Under the pieces are notes generated by a model that had not been told where the DNA came from, made no database searches, and saw only the letters and a program-made list of their open reading frames with translations. Source: Thermus scotoductus DSM 8553 (GTDB lineage Bacteria > Deinococcota > Deinococci > Deinococcales > Thermaceae). From it: 64,000 bases of DNA. The position numbers and the translations under genes were made by a program. Positions within the stretch are counted from its first letter, which is position 1. Each line of letters starts with the position of its first letter. The stretch spans positions 1 through 64,000 of the forward strand of contig NZ_KB905737.1 of NCBI RefSeq assembly GCF_000381045.1, in the 5' to 3' direction. This document shows positions 43,103 to 52,401 of this stretch, piece after piece.

Positions 43103-43929
43103 GTGAAGAGCACCACCAAAAAGTAGGTGAGGGGGAAGGTGAAGAGAAGGCTGTCGATCCTATCCAGAAGGCCGCCGTGGCCGGGAAGGAAGTGCCCCGA
43201 GTCCTTCACCCCACAGTACCGCTTCAGCATGGACTCCACCAGGTCCCCAAGCTGGGCGGCCAGGGAAAGGAGGAGGCTGAAAAGCCAAAGTTCCAATAGG
43301 CCGAAAGGGAAGACCTCCCGCACCAGCCCGGTGTAGAGGGCCAGGGCCAGGAAGCTTACCGCAATCCCCCCCAGAGAGCCTTCCACCGTCTTACCGGGGG
43401 AGATTTCCGGGGCCAGCTTTTGACGGCCCAGGGTCCGGCCCACGAAGTAGGCGCCGATGTCGGTGGCGAAGCTGGCCACCAGGGGCAGGGAAAGGGTCCA
43501 AAGGCCCAGGGTGCTGTCCGGGATCTCCCTCAGGAGGAGGACATACCCCAGGCTCCAGGGCAGGTACAAAAAGGCCATGAGGGTGAAGGCGAAGCGGGTG
43601 AGGTCGGCTCCCCTGAGCAGCTCATAGCTGAAACTTCCCAATAGGAAAAGCCCCAGGGCCACTTCCCGCCAGGGCACCTGGGGGAAGTGCCAGTAGAGCT
43701 GGGGCAAGGAGAAGAGGAAGAGGAGTACCCCTCCGCCCACCAGGAAGGGCAGGTTCAGCCGGATGCCCCTTTTGGCCAGCATGTCCCTAAGCTCCAGGCT
43801 CCCCAGCCACAGGACGAAAACCAGGGTGGGCAGGATTAGGGCGAGTCCCCCCCACAGCACCCATAGGAGCAAAAGAACCCCTACCAGGGCGGAGAGGACC
43901 CGGGTGGGCAGGTCGTCCCTGCCCTCCAT
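43099..43929 (-). CDS. cdsA: Phosphatidate cytidylyltransferase
   Basis: The ATG at 43929 follows AAAGGAGGGGTG. The 276-residue membrane protein has about eight helices and the CdsA signature near the C-terminus ([19 protein letters not shown], then [20 protein letters not shown] and [15 protein letters not shown]). It makes CDP-diacylglycerol for phospholipids. It follows frr after a 93-base gap that contains a hairpin. Confidence 0.93.
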   Translation of the reverse strand: MEGRDDLPTRVLSALVGVLLLLWVLWGGLALILPTLVFVLWLGSLELRDMLAKRGIRLNLPFLVGGGVLLFLFSLPQLYWHFPQVPWREVALGLFLLGSFSYELLRGADLTRFAFTLMAFLYLPWSLGYVLLLREIPDSTLGLWTLSLPLVASFATDIGAYFVGRTLGRQKLAPEISPGKTVEGSLGGIAVSFLALALYTGLVREVFPFGLLELWLFSLLLSLAAQLGDLVESMLKRYCGVKDSGHFLPGHGGLLDRIDSLLFTFPLTYFLVVLFT

Positions 43930-43945
43930 CACCCCTCCTTTCCCG

Positions 43946-43968
43946 TGGGCCCCCGGGTAAGGGGCCCA
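43946..43968 (-). terminator. Hairpin between frr and cdsA
   Basis: TGGGCCCC and GGGGCCCA form an 8-bp stem around seven bases. It has no T-run, so it is more likely a processing or attenuation element than a full terminator. Confidence 0.35.
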
Positions 43969-44022
43969 TAAGATTTGGGCAAGCCGTCCACAGCAGACAA
44001 AAGGTGGGTCCTAAGGGGCTTC

Positions 44023-44580
44023 CTAGCCTAGGATCTCCTGCTCCTTCTTCTCCAGAAGCTCGTCGGCCTTGGCAATGAACTCGTCGGTGATCTTCTGGAT
44101 TTCGGCCTCCGCCCGCTTGGTATCGTCCTCCGAGAGGTGGAGTTCCTTGGAAAGCTTCTTGAGTTTTTCCAGGGCCTCGCGCCGGATGTTGCGGATGGCG
44201 ATCCGTCCCTCCTCGGCGTAGTGGCGGGCGGTTTTCACCAGCTCCTTGCGCCGCTCCTCGGTGAGGGGGGGGATGTTGATGTACAGGGCATCCCCCTTGT
44301 TGGCGGGGTTCAGGCCCAGGTCCGAGTCGCGGATGGCCTTCTCTATGGCCTTCAGGGCGTTTTGGTCCCAGGACTGCACCACCAGGGTCTTGGCGTCGGG
44401 GGCGGTTACGGTGGCGATCTGGTTCAGGGGCACATGGGTGCCGTAGTACTCCACCTTGAGGTGGAGGAGAAGGGCGGGGTTGGCCCGCCCGGTACGAAGG
44501 CCCGCCAGGTTGTGCTCCAGGGCCTCGAGGCTCTTTTGCATGTGCGCCCTTGTTTCCGCGTAAAGCTCTTTCAGGCTCAT
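44023..44580 (-). CDS. frr: Ribosome recycling factor
   Basis: The 185-residue protein shows family motifs LEHNLAGLRTGRANPALL, VQSWDQNALKAIEKAIRDS, LNPANKGDALYINIPPLTEE and RIAIRNIRREALEKLKKL. It splits post-termination ribosomes with EF-G. It is directly downstream of pyrH, ten bases apart, in the conserved rpsB-tsf-pyrH-frr order. Confidence 0.97.
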   Translation of the reverse strand: MSLKELYAETRAHMQKSLEALEHNLAGLRTGRANPALLLHLKVEYYGTHVPLNQIATVTAPDAKTLVVQSWDQNALKAIEKAIRDSDLGLNPANKGDALYINIPPLTEERRKELVKTARHYAEEGRIAIRNIRREALEKLKKLSKELHLSEDDTKRAEAEIQKITDEFIAKADELLEKKEQEILG

Positions 44581-44590
44581 GGCACCTCCT

Positions 44591-45349
<759 letters not shown>

Positions 45350-45404
45350 TCACGCCCTTCTCCCTTGAGGGGGTACGCTTCCATAGACTTGGATTTGCCG
45401 GGGT

Positions 45405-45431
45405 CCCCACCCTGGCCCTGCCAGGGTGGGG
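45405..45431 (-). terminator. Strong hairpin between tsf and pyrH
   Basis: CCCCACCCTGG and CCAGGGTGGGG form an 11-bp perfect stem with a five-base loop, six bases after the tsf stop. No T-run follows on the minus strand, so partial termination or RNA processing that lowers downstream expression relative to rpsB-tsf is more likely than a full stop. Confidence 0.5.
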
Positions 45432-45436
45432 TGGCC

Positions 45437-46027
45437 CTACGCCCCCAGCTCAAAGCGGCAGAAGCGCCGTACCACGATGTTCTCCCCGGTCTTGGCGATG
45501 GCCTCCTGGATCAGCTCCTTCACCCGGATCTTGTCGTCCTTGACGAAGGGCTGTTCCAGAAGGGCTACCTCCTCCAGGTACTTCTTCAGGCGACCCTCGG
45601 CGATCTTCTCCGCAATCTGGGCGGGTTTGCCCTCGTTGAGGGCGGCCTGGATGTAGATCTGCCGCTCCTTCTCCAGCTCCTCAGCGGGGATCTCCTCGGC
45701 GGAGACGTAGCGGGGGTTCATCATGGCGATGTGCATGGCCAGGTCCCGGGCCAGGTTCTGGAAGATCTCGTTCCGGGCTACGAAGTCGGTCTCGCAGTTG
45801 AGCTCCACCAGGACCCCTACCCGCTGGTTGTGGTGGATGTAGTGGCCGATGACCCCTTCCCGAGCCTCTCGCTCCGCCTTCTTGGCCGCCTTCATGGCCC
45901 CCCGCTCCCGGAGGAGCTGGACGGCCTTTTCCTCGTTCCAGCCGGCGTCCTCGAGGGCCTTCTTCACATCCATCATGCCGGCCCCCGTGGCCTCGCGCAG
46001 CTTCTTGATGAGTTCCATCTGGCTCAT
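45437..46027 (-). CDS. tsf: Translation elongation factor EF-Ts
   Basis: The 196-residue protein matches the short Thermus-type EF-Ts: [20 protein letters not shown], then [20 protein letters not shown]. It recycles EF-Tu. Its length is much below E. coli EF-Ts because the second core subdomain is reduced, as known for Thermus. It overlaps rpsB by four bases (ATGA). Confidence 0.97.
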   Translation of the reverse strand: MSQMELIKKLREATGAGMMDVKKALEDAGWNEEKAVQLLRERGAMKAAKKAEREAREGVIGHYIHHNQRVGVLVELNCETDFVARNEIFQNLARDLAMHIAMMNPRYVSAEEIPAEELEKERQIYIQAALNEGKPAQIAEKIAEGRLKKYLEEVALLEQPFVKDDKIRVKELIQEAIAKTGENIVVRRFCRFELGA

Positions 46028-46812
46028 GCTTCCACCTCGTCCTCGCCGAAGTCGGATTCCCCCTGGACCTGGGCTTCCGCCTTCTCGGCCTCCTCCACCA
46101 GGGCGTAGGAGGGGGAGGGCTCCACCACCCCGCCCCGGGCCTGGATGATGAGGTCCACAGCCCGGGAGACGATGAGCTGGATGGAGCGGATGGCGTCGTC
46201 GTTGCCGGGGATGATGTAGTCCACCAGCTCGGGGTCGGAGTCGGTGTCCGCCAGGGCCACCACGGGGATGAAGAGCTTGCGGGCCTCCCGCACGGCGATG
46301 GCCTCCTTGGTGGGGTCCACCACGAAGATGGCGTCAGGAAGGCGCTTCAGACGGCGGAAGCCCGAAAGGTATTTCTGCAGGCGGTCCAGCTCGTGCTTCA
46401 AGCGCACCTGCTCCTTCTTGGGCCGGTCCTGGATCTCCGGGGAGGCGAAGAGGTTCTCCAGCTCCTCCAGGCGGTTCACCCGCTGGGAGATGGTCTTGAA
46501 GTTGGTGAGCATGCCACCCAGCCAGCGCTGGTTCACGTAGGGCATCCCGGCCCGCTCCGCTTCCATGCGGATGATGTCCTGGGCCTGCTTCTTGGTGCCC
46601 ACGAAGAGGATGGTGCCTCCCCGCATGGCCAGGTCCTCGAGGAAGCGGAAGGTGCGCTCCAGCTCCACCATGGTCTTCTGCAGGTCGATGATGTGGATTC
46701 CGTTGCGCTCCGCGTAGATATAGCGGCTGAACTTGGGGTTCCAGCGCTTGCGCTCGTGGCCGAAGTGAACCCCTGCTTCCAAAAGCTCCTTGATGCTGAT
46801 GTTTACAGGCAT
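46024..46812 (-). CDS. rpsB: Ribosomal protein S2
   Basis: The 262-residue protein begins [20 protein letters not shown] and has [40 protein letters not shown] and [18 protein letters not shown]. It lies in the small ribosomal subunit. The C-terminal tail ([20 protein letters not shown]) is acidic. It leads a seven-gene minus-strand unit. Confidence 0.98.
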   Translation of the reverse strand: MPVNISIKELLEAGVHFGHERKRWNPKFSRYIYAERNGIHIIDLQKTMVELERTFRFLEDLAMRGGTILFVGTKKQAQDIIRMEAERAGMPYVNQRWLGGMLTNFKTISQRVNRLEELENLFASPEIQDRPKKEQVRLKHELDRLQKYLSGFRRLKRLPDAIFVVDPTKEAIAVREARKLFIPVVALADTDSDPELVDYIIPGNDDAIRSIQLIVSRAVDLIIQARGGVVEPSPSYALVEEAEKAEAQVQGESDFGEDEVEA

Positions 46813-46915
46813 ATTCCTCCCATTCGGGGAAGGTTGGGCTTGGCGTTTCCTGTGTGCCGTCCTCTTTCCCGCAGGACCTTCCCCTGCCTACGGGCTGGCC
46901 CGGCACACCTTCCCG

Positions 46916-46944
46916 ATTATAGGGGGAAAAGGGGCTTTGCGTAA
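46916..46944 (-). promoter_or_regulatory. Promoter of rpsB
   Basis: On the minus strand TTACGC (46944-46939), a 17-base spacer and a perfect TATAAT (46921-46916). The transcript would start about 95 bases before rpsB, leaving a leader that could bind S2, although I see no conserved structure. Confidence 0.65.
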
Positions 46945-46965
46945 CCCCCCCTTTTGGGCTATACT
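46937..46965 (+). promoter_or_regulatory. Promoter of tRNA-Ala, sharing its -35 region with rpsB
   Basis: TTGCGT (46937-46942), 17 bases, TATACT (46960-46965), ending 11 bases before the tRNA. Its -35 overlaps that of the divergent rpsB promoter by four bases. Confidence 0.7.
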
Positions 46966-46976
46966 CCCCTAGGCTT

Positions 46977-47051
46977 GGGGCGGTAGCTCAGAGGGAGAGC
47001 ACCCGCCTTGCAAGCGGGAGGTCAGGGGTTCAAATCCCCTCCGCTCCACCA
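46977..47051 (+). tRNA. tRNA-Ala (TGC)
   Basis: Acceptor GGGGCGG pairs with CCGCTCC (one G-T pair). The D arm is GCTC/GAGC, the anticodon stem is CCCGC/GCGGG with loop CTTGCAA giving anticodon TGC, and the T arm is AGGGGTTCAAATCCCCT. The discriminator A and CCA end are encoded. Confidence 0.95.
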
Positions 47052-47072
47052 AGTCCAGGACACAACGCTTTG

Positions 47073-47103
47073 CCCCCCGGTAGCGTGGCCGGGGGGTTCT
47101 TGC
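47073..47103 (+). terminator. Terminator of the tRNA-Ala transcript
   Basis: CCCCCCGG and CCGGGGGG pair around TAGCGTGG and are followed by TTCTTGCT. Confidence 0.65.
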
Positions 47104-47138
47104 TCCCGGTTGCGCACGGTTTGTGGCTCAGTAGCATC

Positions 47139-47176
47139 GTGACGACTCCCCAGACTAAAGTCCGGGGAGTCGTCAC
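47139..47176. repeat. Long perfect hairpin (13-bp arms) at the edge of a truncated gene
   Basis: GTGACGACTCCCC and GGGGAGTCGTCAC are exact inverses flanking AGACTAAAGTCC, which itself contains ACT-AA-AGT. No T-run follows. It lies precisely where homology of the downstream Gfo/Idh fragment begins. The form recalls the end hairpins of IS200/IS605-type elements, but no transposase is present. Confidence 0.5.
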
Positions 47177-47486
47177 CCGGATGCGGTTTCGCGAGACCCG
47201 AATCTTCGGGACCAGGGGAGAGGTTTTTGGGGATGGGCGGTACCTGAGGCTCTACCGGTTCGGGGAGGGGGAGAGGGTCTTTGACCTGGAGACGGAACGG
47301 GAGGGCTCCATCCGAAGCGGGCACGGGGGCGGGGACATAGGGACCTTTTTGCAGGCGCTGAAGAGGGACGACGAAGGTCTTTTAGAGCCCTTCTCCCAGG
47401 CGGTCCAGGCCCACCGGCTCACCTTCTTAGCGGAGGAGGCCCGGAAGGCGGGAACGGTGGTCCATGTGGAAAACCCCTTGCCCTAA
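47177..47486 (+). pseudogene. C-terminal fragment of a Gfo/Idh/MocA-family oxidoreductase
   Basis: About 100 codons (ETRIFGTRGEVFGDGRYLRL, then SGHGGGDIGTFLQALKR and HRLTFLAEEARKAGTVVHVE) match the last third of Gfo/Idh/MocA dehydrogenases. The NAD(P)-binding domain and the catalytic Lys-Pro motif are absent. The homology starts right after the 13-bp-arm hairpin. A terminator hairpin overlaps its stop codon, as expected for the original gene's end. Confidence 0.7.
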
Positions 47487-47497
47487 GGGGCAAGGGG
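47474..47497 (+). terminator. Terminator hairpin overlapping the fragment's stop codon
   Basis: CCCCTTGCCC and GGGCAAGGGG form a 10-bp stem around TAAG, followed by GCTTTGG. The stop TAA is in the loop. Confidence 0.6.
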
Positions 47498-47501
47498 GCT
47501 T

Positions 47502-47595
47502 TGGCGGAGAGGGCGGGATTCGAACCCGCGAGGCAGGTTTAAGCCCGCCTACACGATTTCCAGTCGTGTCCCTTCAGCCACTCGGGCACCTCTCC
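47502..47595 (-). tRNA. tRNA-Ser (GGA)
   Basis: On the minus strand GGAGAGG pairs with CCTCTCC. The anticodon stem ACGAC with loop CTGGAAA gives anticodon GGA. A long variable arm (GGCGGGCTTAAACCTGCC region) marks a class II tRNA. The T arm is GCGGGTTCGAATCCCGC; discriminator G and CCA are encoded. Confidence 0.95.
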
Positions 47596-47609
47596 AAGTG
47601 CCAAGCCTG

Positions 47610-47638
47610 AGTTTAACAAGGCCCGTTTTTATCGTCAA
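47610..47638 (-). promoter_or_regulatory. Promoter of tRNA-Ser
   Basis: On the minus strand TTGACG (47638-47633), a 17-base spacer and TAAACT (47615-47610), ending 14 bases before the tRNA. Confidence 0.7.
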
Positions 47639-47651
47639 GTAAGCTGAAGGT

Positions 47652-50138
47652 GTGCGGGTGGTGGTGGCTCACGAGAACCTAGACTTTGACGCCCTGGGTT
47701 CCATGGTCCTGGCGGGAAGGCTCTTTCCGGGAAGCGTTCTGGCCTTGATTGGGGGCCTCGAGGGGCCCTTGAAGGAGATCGCCCCCCTTTTGGAGGATCG
47801 TCTGGATCTGGTCCCGGCTGCGGAGATCCCCGTGGAAAGGGTTACCGAAGTGGTGCTGGTGGACAACGCCCGGCCTGAGCGCATCGGTCCCTTTAAGGCC
47901 CTGGTGGGCCGGGTGCCCTTTTTGGTCTTCGACCACCACCCCCGGGCACCGGGGGATGTGCCTGCGGTGGGGGGGAGGGTGGCCCAGGTAGGGGCCACGG
48001 TGAGTCTCCTGATTCCCCTGATCCGGGAGCGGGGCCTGACTCTCACACCCTTGGAGGCCACCTTGGCCTATGCGGGGATCTGGGAGGATACCGGGGGGTT
48101 CAGCTTTCCCTCCACCACGCCCCAGGACCTCGAGGCCGCTTACTTTTTAGCCCAGCAAGGAGCGGAGATCCCCCGGGTGCGGGAGTGGGTACGGCCCCAG
48201 CTGGGGGAGGAGGCCCGGGAGGTCCTGAAGAGCCTTATCCGCACCGCCAAGGTGGTGGAACGGCAGGGGTTCCGGCTCCTCCTCGCCCGGGCTCAGGAGG
48301 AGGGCTATGTGCCGGCCTTGGCCCCCCTCGCCCATGCTCTTTTGGACCTGCACGAGGCCCATGGGGTGTTGCTGGTGCTTCGGCTTGCCCGGGAGGTCCT
48401 CCTCATCGCCCGGAGCCGGGAGCGGTTGGATGTGGGCCGCTGGCTTTCCCAGGTGGGAGGTGGGGGGCACCCCCGGGCGGCCTTTGCCCGGGTGCGGGGG
48501 GTACGCAATGCGGTGCGGCGCCTTCTGGAAAGCCTTCCCCAGTACCTGGAGCCCGAGTCCACCCTAGCCGAGGTCATGTCCGCGCCTGTGGAAACCCTGC
48601 GCCCCACCACCGTGCGGGAAGCCCTGCGGATCCTGGAGGAGCGGGGGTACGGGGCCATGCCGGTGGTGGAGCCCCTGGAGGGAGGAAGGGTGCGGGTCTT
48701 GGGCCTGGCCCGGAGAAGGGATCTTAGGAAGGCGGAAAGACTTGGCCTGGCGGAGTATCCCGTGGAGGGCTTTTTGGCCCGGGCCCTTGTCCTTCCCCCG
48801 GAGACCCCCCTTTCCGAGGTGGAGCCCCACTTGAAGGCGGGAGGGGGAAGGGTTCTGGTGGGGGAGAGGTTGGGGGAGGGCGTTAAGCTTCTTGGGATCT
48901 TCACCCGTACCGACCTCTACCGCAAGAAGCCCGCTTTGGAGAAGCCTCTGGGGGAGCGGATCCTGGAAGCCTTACCCGAAGGGGCCAGGCGGGTGGTCCT
49001 GGCCCTTAGGAAGGCGTTTCCGCAAGGGATCTACCTGGTGGGGGGGGCGGTGCGGGATGCCCTTTTGGACCGGTCGGGCCCCGACCTGGACCTGGTTCTG
49101 GAACCAGGGGTCAGGGTGGGGGAGGTGGCCCGCTTTCTGGTGGAGCGCTTCGGGGGCAGCTTTGGCCTCCACTATGCCTTTGGCACCGCCCGGGTGCGCG
49201 TGAGTTTTGGCCTTACCGTGGACCTGGCGGAAAGCCGGGAGGAGGTCTACCCCTATCCCGGCGCCTTGCCCCAGGTGCGTCCGGCCCCCATCGCCAAGGA
49301 CCTGGAGAGGCGGGATTACACGGTGAACGCCATGGCTCTGTCCTTGGCCACCTTAGAGCTTTTGGATCCCTATGGGGGCCTCGAGGATCTAAGGAACCGC
49401 CTCCTCCGTCCCCTGCATCCCCTTTCCTTCGTGGAGGACCCGAGCCGCATCGTCCGGGGGGCGCGCCTGGCTGCCCGGTTGGCCTTCCGTTTTTCCGAGG
49501 AGGCCTTAAAGGCCTTGCCCCCAGCCCTCCTTCCCGAGGTGCTCAAGGGTGCCAGCAAGAGCCGCCTGCGCGACGAGCTCTTCTTGACCCTGGAGGAGGA
49601 CACCTTCCTCGAGGCCCTTTCCCTTTTGGAGGAGCTTGGGGCCTTGGGTCCCCTCTACGGGCTAAAGCTTCCACCCAGGGACCCCTTTGTACGGCTTAGG
49701 TGGGGGCCTCTGGAAGACGAGGGGTTTCCGCCTGGGCGGGCTAGGGTGGAAGCTCGCCTCCTCCTTCTCCTCTACTTCCAGGAAAACCCCCTGGAAAAGG
49801 CCTTGGCCCTGGGGCTTCCCAAGCGGTTGCAGGAGGCCTTGGCCCTGCTTCTCAAAGGCTCCTGGGAGGAGGTGGACAAGGAGGCTTTGGGGAAGGAGCC
49901 CTTGCGCGGGGTTTTTCTGGCCCTCTTCCCCGGGAAAGAGGGCTGGCTTACGGAAAAAAGGCGGGTCCTCATGGGGCGGGATCTCTTGCAGCTGGGCCTG
50001 AAGCCGGGTCCCAGGGTGGGGGAGATCCTGCGCCAGGTGGCCGAGGCGCGGGCCCGGGGGGAGGTAAGGACCTTCGAGGAGGAACTGGCCTTAGCCCGTA
50101 GACTGATAGGCGATGGGTCTTTTTCCGTACCTCAATGA
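47652..50138 (+). CDS. DHH phosphoesterase - CBS pair - CCA/A-adding enzyme fusion
   Basis: The 828-residue protein starts at a GTG behind GAAGGT. Residues 1 to about 300 are a DHH/DHHA1 phosphoesterase (VVVAHENLDFDALGSM, VDNARPERIG, LVFDHHPRAPGDV, QVGGGGHPRAAFARV). About 305-420 is a CBS pair (VMSAPVETLRPTTVREALRI). About 435-828 is a class II nucleotidyltransferase (GIYLVGGAVRDALLDRSGPD, RDYTVNAMAL, FVEDPSRIVRGARLAARLAF). It repairs or completes tRNA 3' ends. This three-part layout is known in Thermus/Deinococcus and some other lineages; the DHH part may degrade nucleotides or nanoRNA. Both tRNA genes beside it already encode CCA. Confidence 0.9.
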   Translation: MRVVVAHENLDFDALGSMVLAGRLFPGSVLALIGGLEGPLKEIAPLLEDRLDLVPAAEIPVERVTEVVLVDNARPERIGPFKALVGRVPFLVFDHHPRAPGDVPAVGGRVAQVGATVSLLIPLIRERGLTLTPLEATLAYAGIWEDTGGFSFPSTTPQDLEAAYFLAQQGAEIPRVREWVRPQLGEEAREVLKSLIRTAKVVERQGFRLLLARAQEEGYVPALAPLAHALLDLHEAHGVLLVLRLAREVLLIARSRERLDVGRWLSQVGGGGHPRAAFARVRGVRNAVRRLLESLPQYLEPESTLAEVMSAPVETLRPTTVREALRILEERGYGAMPVVEPLEGGRVRVLGLARRRDLRKAERLGLAEYPVEGFLARALVLPPETPLSEVEPHLKAGGGRVLVGERLGEGVKLLGIFTRTDLYRKKPALEKPLGERILEALPEGARRVVLALRKAFPQGIYLVGGAVRDALLDRSGPDLDLVLEPGVRVGEVARFLVERFGGSFGLHYAFGTARVRVSFGLTVDLAESREEVYPYPGALPQVRPAPIAKDLERRDYTVNAMALSLATLELLDPYGGLEDLRNRLLRPLHPLSFVEDPSRIVRGARLAARLAFRFSEEALKALPPALLPEVLKGASKSRLRDELFLTLEEDTFLEALSLLEELGALGPLYGLKLPPRDPFVRLRWGPLEDEGFPPGRARVEARLLLLLYFQENPLEKALALGLPKRLQEALALLLKGSWEEVDKEALGKEPLRGVFLALFPGKEGWLTEKRRVLMGRDLLQLGLKPGPRVGEILRQVAEARARGEVRTFEEELALARRLIGDGSFSVPQ

Positions 50139-50718
50139 CCCCCCGGTCTTCCTGGTGGCCTTCGCCTTTGCTGTTTTTGGCCTCGTGGTCCACAACCTGT
50201 TCCAGGCCTACCTGGCGGACCGGTATGGGGATACGGCTCCCCGCCGCTACGGTTTCCTCTCCTTGGACCTAAAGGTCCACCTGGAACCCTTAGGCCTGGT
50301 CTTTTTGCTCCTTTTGGGTTTCGGATGGCCGAGAACCGTGCCCACGAACCTGCCCGGGAGGAAGGGGGCCATGGTGGCCCTCATGGGGCCTTTGGGGTTT
50401 TTTGTGGCTGCCTTCCTCTATGGCCTTCTCGCCCGCTTTCTGCCCTATCCCTTTGGCGAAGGACTTCTGCTGGCCCAAAGGCTCATGCTCCTTCACGCCG
50501 CCATCTACCTTTTCCCCGTGCCTCCCTTGGATGGGGCCAAGGCCCTCTACGCCGTGGGCGGGTATGAGGCCCGGCGCTTTCTGGAGCAGCTTGCGGCCTA
50601 CGGACCCCTGGGTTTCATCCTGATCTTTCTGGTGCTCTCCTATACCGGGGTTACCGGGGCGGCGGTCCAAGGGCTTGCGGGCTTCTTGGCCACGCTATAC
50701 CGGGTCATCGGGCTATGA
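50113..50718 (+). CDS. Degenerate site-2-protease homologue (pseudoprotease)
   Basis: The 201-residue membrane protein aligns end to end with the active paralogue that follows: VVHNLFQAYLADRYGDTAPR opposes [19 protein letters not shown], and LFPVPPLDGAKAL opposes [13 protein letters not shown]. The HExxH motif is replaced by HNLFQ, removing the catalytic Glu and the second His, while the Asp in LDG remains. It therefore cannot bind zinc normally. It starts inside the end of the CCA gene and overlaps the active paralogue by four bases. Confidence 0.8.
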   Translation: MGLFPYLNDPPVFLVAFAFAVFGLVVHNLFQAYLADRYGDTAPRRYGFLSLDLKVHLEPLGLVFLLLLGFGWPRTVPTNLPGRKGAMVALMGPLGFFVAAFLYGLLARFLPYPFGEGLLLAQRLMLLHAAIYLFPVPPLDGAKALYAVGGYEARRFLEQLAAYGPLGFILIFLVLSYTGVTGAAVQGLAGFLATLYRVIGL

Positions 50719-51374
50719 TCGCTCTTTTGCAGCGGGATCCCCTGGCCTTTCTTTTGACCTTTGCCATCTTGGTGTTCAGCCTGGTCCTTCACGAGCTGGG
50801 CCACGCCTACGCGGCCTACCTTTTCGGGGACGCCACCGCCAAGCGCCAGGGGCGGCTTACCCTTAATCCCCTCAAGCACCTGGACCCCTTGGGCACGGTC
50901 CTTCTCCTCCTGGTGGGCTTCGGCTGGGCCAAACCCGTGCCCATCTACCCCCCGGCCTTCCGCCACTACCGCCTAGGGCTTTTCGTGGTTTCCATTGCCG
51001 GGATCGTCATCAACCTGGTTTTGGCCGTGCTCTTTGCCCTCCTGGTTCGGGGGCTATTTACCCTGGATCCCGTGGGAGTGGTGATGACCCTGCGGGGGGA
51101 GGGGCAGACTGAGCTCGGCCTGCTGGCCCTGGCGGCCTTTTTCGCCAGTTCCATTAACCTGGTCCTGGCGGTCTTCAACCTCCTGCCCATCCCCCCCTTG
51201 GATGGTTCCAAGATCCTGCAGAGCCTTCTTCCCCTTTCTTGGCAACCCCTTTTGTGGCGGTTGGAGCAGTACGCCTGGCTTTCCTTTCTTCTGATCCTTA
51301 CCGTGTTGCGGGGGCCTATCCAGGAGGTGTTGCGCTTGGCCCGGCGGGTGTTCTTTGGCTTTTTCTTCGGCTAG
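50715..51374 (+). CDS. Site-2-type zinc metalloprotease (M50), membrane
   Basis: The 219-residue, roughly six-helix protein has HELGH at about residues 27-31 and the third ligand in [15 protein letters not shown]. It lacks PDZ and CBS domains, placing it in the short M50 group. ATGA overlap with the inactive paralogue suggests equal expression and perhaps a heterodimer. Substrates are unknown; anti-sigma factors or misfolded membrane segments are typical. Confidence 0.88.
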   Translation: MIALLQRDPLAFLLTFAILVFSLVLHELGHAYAAYLFGDATAKRQGRLTLNPLKHLDPLGTVLLLLVGFGWAKPVPIYPPAFRHYRLGLFVVSIAGIVINLVLAVLFALLVRGLFTLDPVGVVMTLRGEGQTELGLLALAAFFASSINLVLAVFNLLPIPPLDGSKILQSLLPLSWQPLLWRLEQYAWLSFLLILTVLRGPIQEVLRLARRVFFGFFFG

Positions 51375-51383
51375 ACTGGGGTC

Positions 51384-51602
51384 ATGCGCACCCTGAGCCT
51401 GGTGCTGGCCGTGGTGGCCCTCCTGCTCCTCCTCCCCGCCCTCCTGCCCCTTTTGGGCTGGCTCAACTGGGTGGTCCTGCCCCTGGCCCTTCTGGCCGCA
51501 GGGCTCGGCCTGCTTTCGGGAGAGGAGCGGGCCTTTAAGCTCGGGCTTCTGCTGATGGTGGTTTCCGCCTTGCGCCTTTTCCTAGGGGGAGGCTTCCTCT
51601 AG
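51384..51602 (+). CDS. Small membrane protein
   Basis: The 72 residues have two to three hydrophobic stretches (LSLVLAVVALLLLLPALLPL, VVLPLALLAAGLGLLS) separated by a short GEERAFK loop. No family was recognised. It begins nine bases after the protease gene and overlaps the convergent nfo gene by 21 bases. Confidence 0.55.
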   Translation: MRTLSLVLAVVALLLLLPALLPLLGWLNWVVLPLALLAAGLGLLSGEERAFKLGLLLMVVSALRLFLGGGFL

Positions 51603-52400
51603 CCAGGTGCGCAGGATCCTCAGGTTCCAGGCGTCCTCCTCCGGGCTCCTTGGGGTTTCCAAGATGAAGACCCGGCCCCTCAGCCGGGGGTCAAGGAGCA
51701 CGCCCTTAAGCCCCTCCCCGATCTGGCCCTGGAGGAGGTGGGCGTGGTGGTCGATGCGGCTAGCCAAGCCCCCCACGGAATCGTTCAGGTGTACCACAGG
51801 CACCCGCTCGAGCCCCACGAGGCGGTCCAGCTCGCTCAAAACCCCCTTTGGATCCCCCTTCACGTCGTACCCGGCGGCATAGGCGTGGCAGGTGTCCAGG
51901 CAGACCCCTAAGGGCGTGTCCTCTATGAGCCAGGCCAACTCCTCAAAGCGAGCCCCCACCTTTTCCCCGCCACCAGCGGTGTTCTCCACCAGGAGGGTGG
52001 GGCGCTCCCTGACCCTGGCCAGGTGCAGGGCCTTCAGGAGACCTTCCTTGACCCGCTTGGGGTCTCCAGAGCCCGGATGGACCACCACGTACTCCAGGCC
52101 CAGTAGGCGGGCTTTTTCTAGGTCGTCCGCCAGGCTCATCACGCTCTTTTCCCAAAGCTCCCCTTCTGCTCCCAGGTTTACCAGGTAGGAGGCATGGATA
52201 ACCCCGGGAAGCTCCCCGGCTATCTCCCTGAGGGCGCGAAACGTTTCCACCTCGCTTGGGGAGAGGGCTCGGGTTTTCCAGCTTCTCGGGCTTTTGGCGA
52301 AGATCTGGAAGGCGGAAAGACCCAGGGCCTGGGCTTCCTCCACGGCCCCGGCCACCCCCTTTTTTCCGGCGATGGAGAGGTGGAAGCCGTAGCGCGCCAT
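51582..52400 (-). CDS. nfo: Endonuclease IV (AP endonuclease)
   Basis: Starting at MARYGFHLSIAGKKGVAGAV, the 272-residue TIM-barrel enzyme contains VIHASYLVNLGA, VVVHPGSGDPKRV, LVENTAGGGEKVGARFEEL, VCLDTCHAYAAGYD and VHLNDSVGGLASRIDHHAHL, which hold the three zinc ligands. It cuts DNA at abasic sites, which matters at high temperature. The longer frame up to 52502 runs into the next gene and has no start support. Confidence 0.95.
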   Translation of the reverse strand: MARYGFHLSIAGKKGVAGAVEEAQALGLSAFQIFAKSPRSWKTRALSPSEVETFRALREIAGELPGVIHASYLVNLGAEGELWEKSVMSLADDLEKARLLGLEYVVVHPGSGDPKRVKEGLLKALHLARVRERPTLLVENTAGGGEKVGARFEELAWLIEDTPLGVCLDTCHAYAAGYDVKGDPKGVLSELDRLVGLERVPVVHLNDSVGGLASRIDHHAHLLQGQIGEGLKGVLLDPRLRGRVFILETPRSPEEDAWNLRILRTWLEEASP

Positions 52401-52401
52401 G

